Source: a virus
DNA length: 22,215 nt
Reading direction: 5' to 3' (one strand)
Virus record (IMG/VR): IMGVR_UViG_3300042924_006496
Coordinates: 1-22,215 of that record
Notes under the pieces: model-generated
What the model saw: the letters and a program-made list of their open reading frames with translations, nothing else
Told to the model about the DNA's origin: nothing
The model's database searches: none
Position numbers and translations under genes: made by a program
Shown: piece after piece, positions 20,952 through 22,215 of the stretch
Position numbering within the stretch: position 1 is the first letter of the stretch
Layout: every line of letters begins with the position of its first letter

Positions 20952-21263
20952 ATGGCCTACGACCAGACGCCTGGCAACCTGCCGATCTCGTTTGTGCGCG
21001 GTGACACGATGTCGGCGCTGGTTGACTTCAGCATCGACCTCACCGGTTACTCGTTCACTGGCTCCCTCGTCTCGGTGGTCACGGGGGCTGAAGTCGTGCC
21101 GCTGACGCTTGCGGTCGTGTCGGCCGCTAACGGGCAGGTGAATGTGTCCCTGACGGCCCAGCAGACCGCCGCTCTGCCCCGCGGCACCTACCAGTGGAAG
21201 TTCGTCTGGACGCAGGGGCTCGCGGTTCGCACGGCGCTCACCGGCTTTGTGGAGGCTCTCTAA
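20952..21263 (+). CDS. Fibre-module beta protein B (BppU N-domain-like)
   Basis: A 103-aa paralogue of the protein at 15596 (the aligned segments are given there), starting at ATG 20952 with a GGGG track 5 bases upstream. It is directly followed by a collagen-like fibre gene, exactly as in the first module, so the pair was duplicated or acquired as a unit. In the shared pattern, FVRGD replaces FVAGDE and the QWKFVWTQG strand replaces RWYLRWVSPG. It probably anchors or caps the second fibre at the baseplate. Confidence 0.6.
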   Translation: MAYDQTPGNLPISFVRGDTMSALVDFSIDLTGYSFTGSLVSVVTGAEVVPLTLAVVSAANGQVNVSLTAQQTAALPRGTYQWKFVWTQGLAVRTALTGFVEAL

Positions 21264-22215
21264 ATGCCGCCGATCAACGCCACGGTGACGAATCAGCAGA
21301 TCACGGCGAACGTCGGCGAGACGCAGATCGACGTTTCGGTCAGCGGCGGCGTCGGCCCTACGGGGACGGCGGGCGCGGCGGCATCGGTGACCGTCGGCAC
21401 CGTGGCGACGGGTGCGCCGGGATCGTCGGCCTCGGTGGTCAATGCCGGGACGACCTCGGCGGCCGTCCTGAACTTCACGATCCCCGCCGGGGCCACGGGT
21501 TCAGTCGGGGCTACCGGCCCGCAAGGCGAACGCGGCGAGCAAGGGATTCAAGGAATCCAAGGAATCCAAGGCCCAGCGGGACCAACCGGGCCTGCGGGAG
21601 CAACCGGCCCGGCGGGCAGCAACGCTACCGCGACGACCGACGCTTCGGCACTGGTGTCTGGCATCCTCCCCGACGCCCGGCTCTCCTCGGCAATCGCCCG
21701 CACGAGCGACGTTTCATCGGCCGTCGCCGCCGTCGTGAACGCGGCCCCCGCGACGCTCGACACGCTCGCGGAGTTGGCCTCGGCTTTGGGCTCAGACGCG
21801 AACTTCTCGACGACCGTCACCAACTCGCTCGCCTCGAAGGCCCCTCTCGCCAATCCCACGTTCACTGGCACGGTTAGCGGCATCACGGCCTCGATGGTGG
21901 GCCTGGGCAACGTCGCGAACGTGGACGCGCGGGCGCGGTCGTCGCACACGGGGACGCAGGCGATCAGCACCGTCTCGGGATTGCAGGCGGCGTTGGACGC
22001 GAAGGCGTCGCTTGCTGGTGCGTCGTTCACGGGTGGCGCAGATTTTGGCAGCGATGTTGATGTCGATGGCGTTTTAGGCGCATCTGCTGTTGTTTCCGCG
22101 TCCTCGATTCAGGGGCGCACACTGGTTTTGACGGCAATCGGCGGCGGCCCAGTACCGTTTTCGGTCAACAACGCCGGGCAGGTCGTGGCTGGCACATGGC
22201 TCGCCAGCGCCATCG
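21264..22215 (+). CDS. Second collagen-like tail fibre, 3' truncated by the window
   Basis: The frame is open from ATG 21264 to the right edge (317 codons visible), so the C-terminus is missing. The N-terminal ~75 residues resemble the start of the fibre at 15961 (SVTVGTVATGAPGSSASVVN, then a LNFTIPAG strand). A longer Gly-X-Y tract follows (GATGPQGERGEQGIQ to GPAGATGPAGS), including three successive GIQ triplets. After it come fibre-shaft segments such as LASKAPLANPTFTGTVSG and MVGLGNVANVDARARSSHTG, typical of tail fibre and collar proteins with 'P-x-F-T-G' repeats. The receptor-binding end lies outside the window. Confidence 0.85.
   Translation, partial: MPPINATVTNQQITANVGETQIDVSVSGGVGPTGTAGAAASVTVGTVATGAPGSSASVVNAGTTSAAVLNFTIPAGATGSVGATGPQGERGEQGIQGIQGIQGPAGPTGPAGATGPAGSNATATTDASALVSGILPDARLSSAIARTSDVSSAVAAVVNAAPATLDTLAELASALGSDANFSTTVTNSLASKAPLANPTFTGTVSGITASMVGLGNVANVDARARSSHTGTQAISTVSGLQAALDAKASLAGASFTGGADFGSDVDVDGVLGASAVVSASSIQGRTLVLTAIGGGPVPFSVNNAGQVVAGTWLASAI

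Noticed and set aside
1-22215. tRNA genes, integrase, attachment sites, transposons
   Set aside because: No cloverleaf-like sequence, recombinase motif, direct-repeat-bounded element or transposase pattern was noticed on either strand; a tRNA covariance search was not possible here.

Overview
The window is one continuous stretch of a GC-rich tailed-phage (or prophage) genome. Every supported gene is on the + strand, packed with ATGA/GTGA overlaps or short gaps. The gene order is that of a siphovirus with an HK97-type head and a long non-contractile tail. The host cannot be proved from the sequence. Several unnamed proteins (12853, 13914, the Cys-rich 14387, the CxC/WG protein at 15133) resemble families I associate with planctomycete phages and prophages, so a planctomycete host is a moderate-confidence inference. 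Terminase, portal and protease are not in the window and presumably lie to the left. No integrase, repressor, lysin, tRNA or CRISPR array was seen.

Head and neck (1-6742): the 3' part of a head-associated protein; a 5' leader with two inverted repeats; an HK97-fold major capsid protein with an N-terminal coiled-coil scaffold-like region; a probable decoration protein; a GT-A-like glycosyltransferase with a GTG start; a 65-aa protein; a gp6-like connector; two paralogous small structural proteins; a head-tail adaptor; an HK97-gp10-like protein; and a DUF3168-like tail terminator.

Tail (6782-15594): three tandem paralogous tail-tube-like genes; a tail assembly chaperone pair joined by a -1 programmed frameshift at a G GGA AAA heptamer; and a 1321-aa tape measure protein. 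By the usual 0.15 nm per residue this implies a tail of roughly 200 nm. Then come five genes where baseplate and tip proteins are expected, none with a secure textbook name, including a protein with 19 cysteines in its first ~75 residues.

Adsorption and accessory region (15596-22215): a small beta-rich protein plus a collagen-like fibre with a C-terminal LamG-type domain; then a cassette of HExxH metallopeptidase-like protein, HTH-like protein, metallophosphoesterase, small coiled-coil protein, dCMP deaminase, dNMP kinase and a one-TM protein; then a second copy of the small beta-rich protein plus collagen-like fibre, which runs off the right edge. The accessory cassette is therefore bracketed by a duplicated fibre module.

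The least explained signals are an AT-rich ~19-base motif (consensus GGCTACAATACAAGATATG) at six places, mostly gene boundaries; fibre repeats that keep the protein identical while more than half the codons change synonymously; the triple tube-like genes; and the Cys-rich gene with a lower-GC 3' half.
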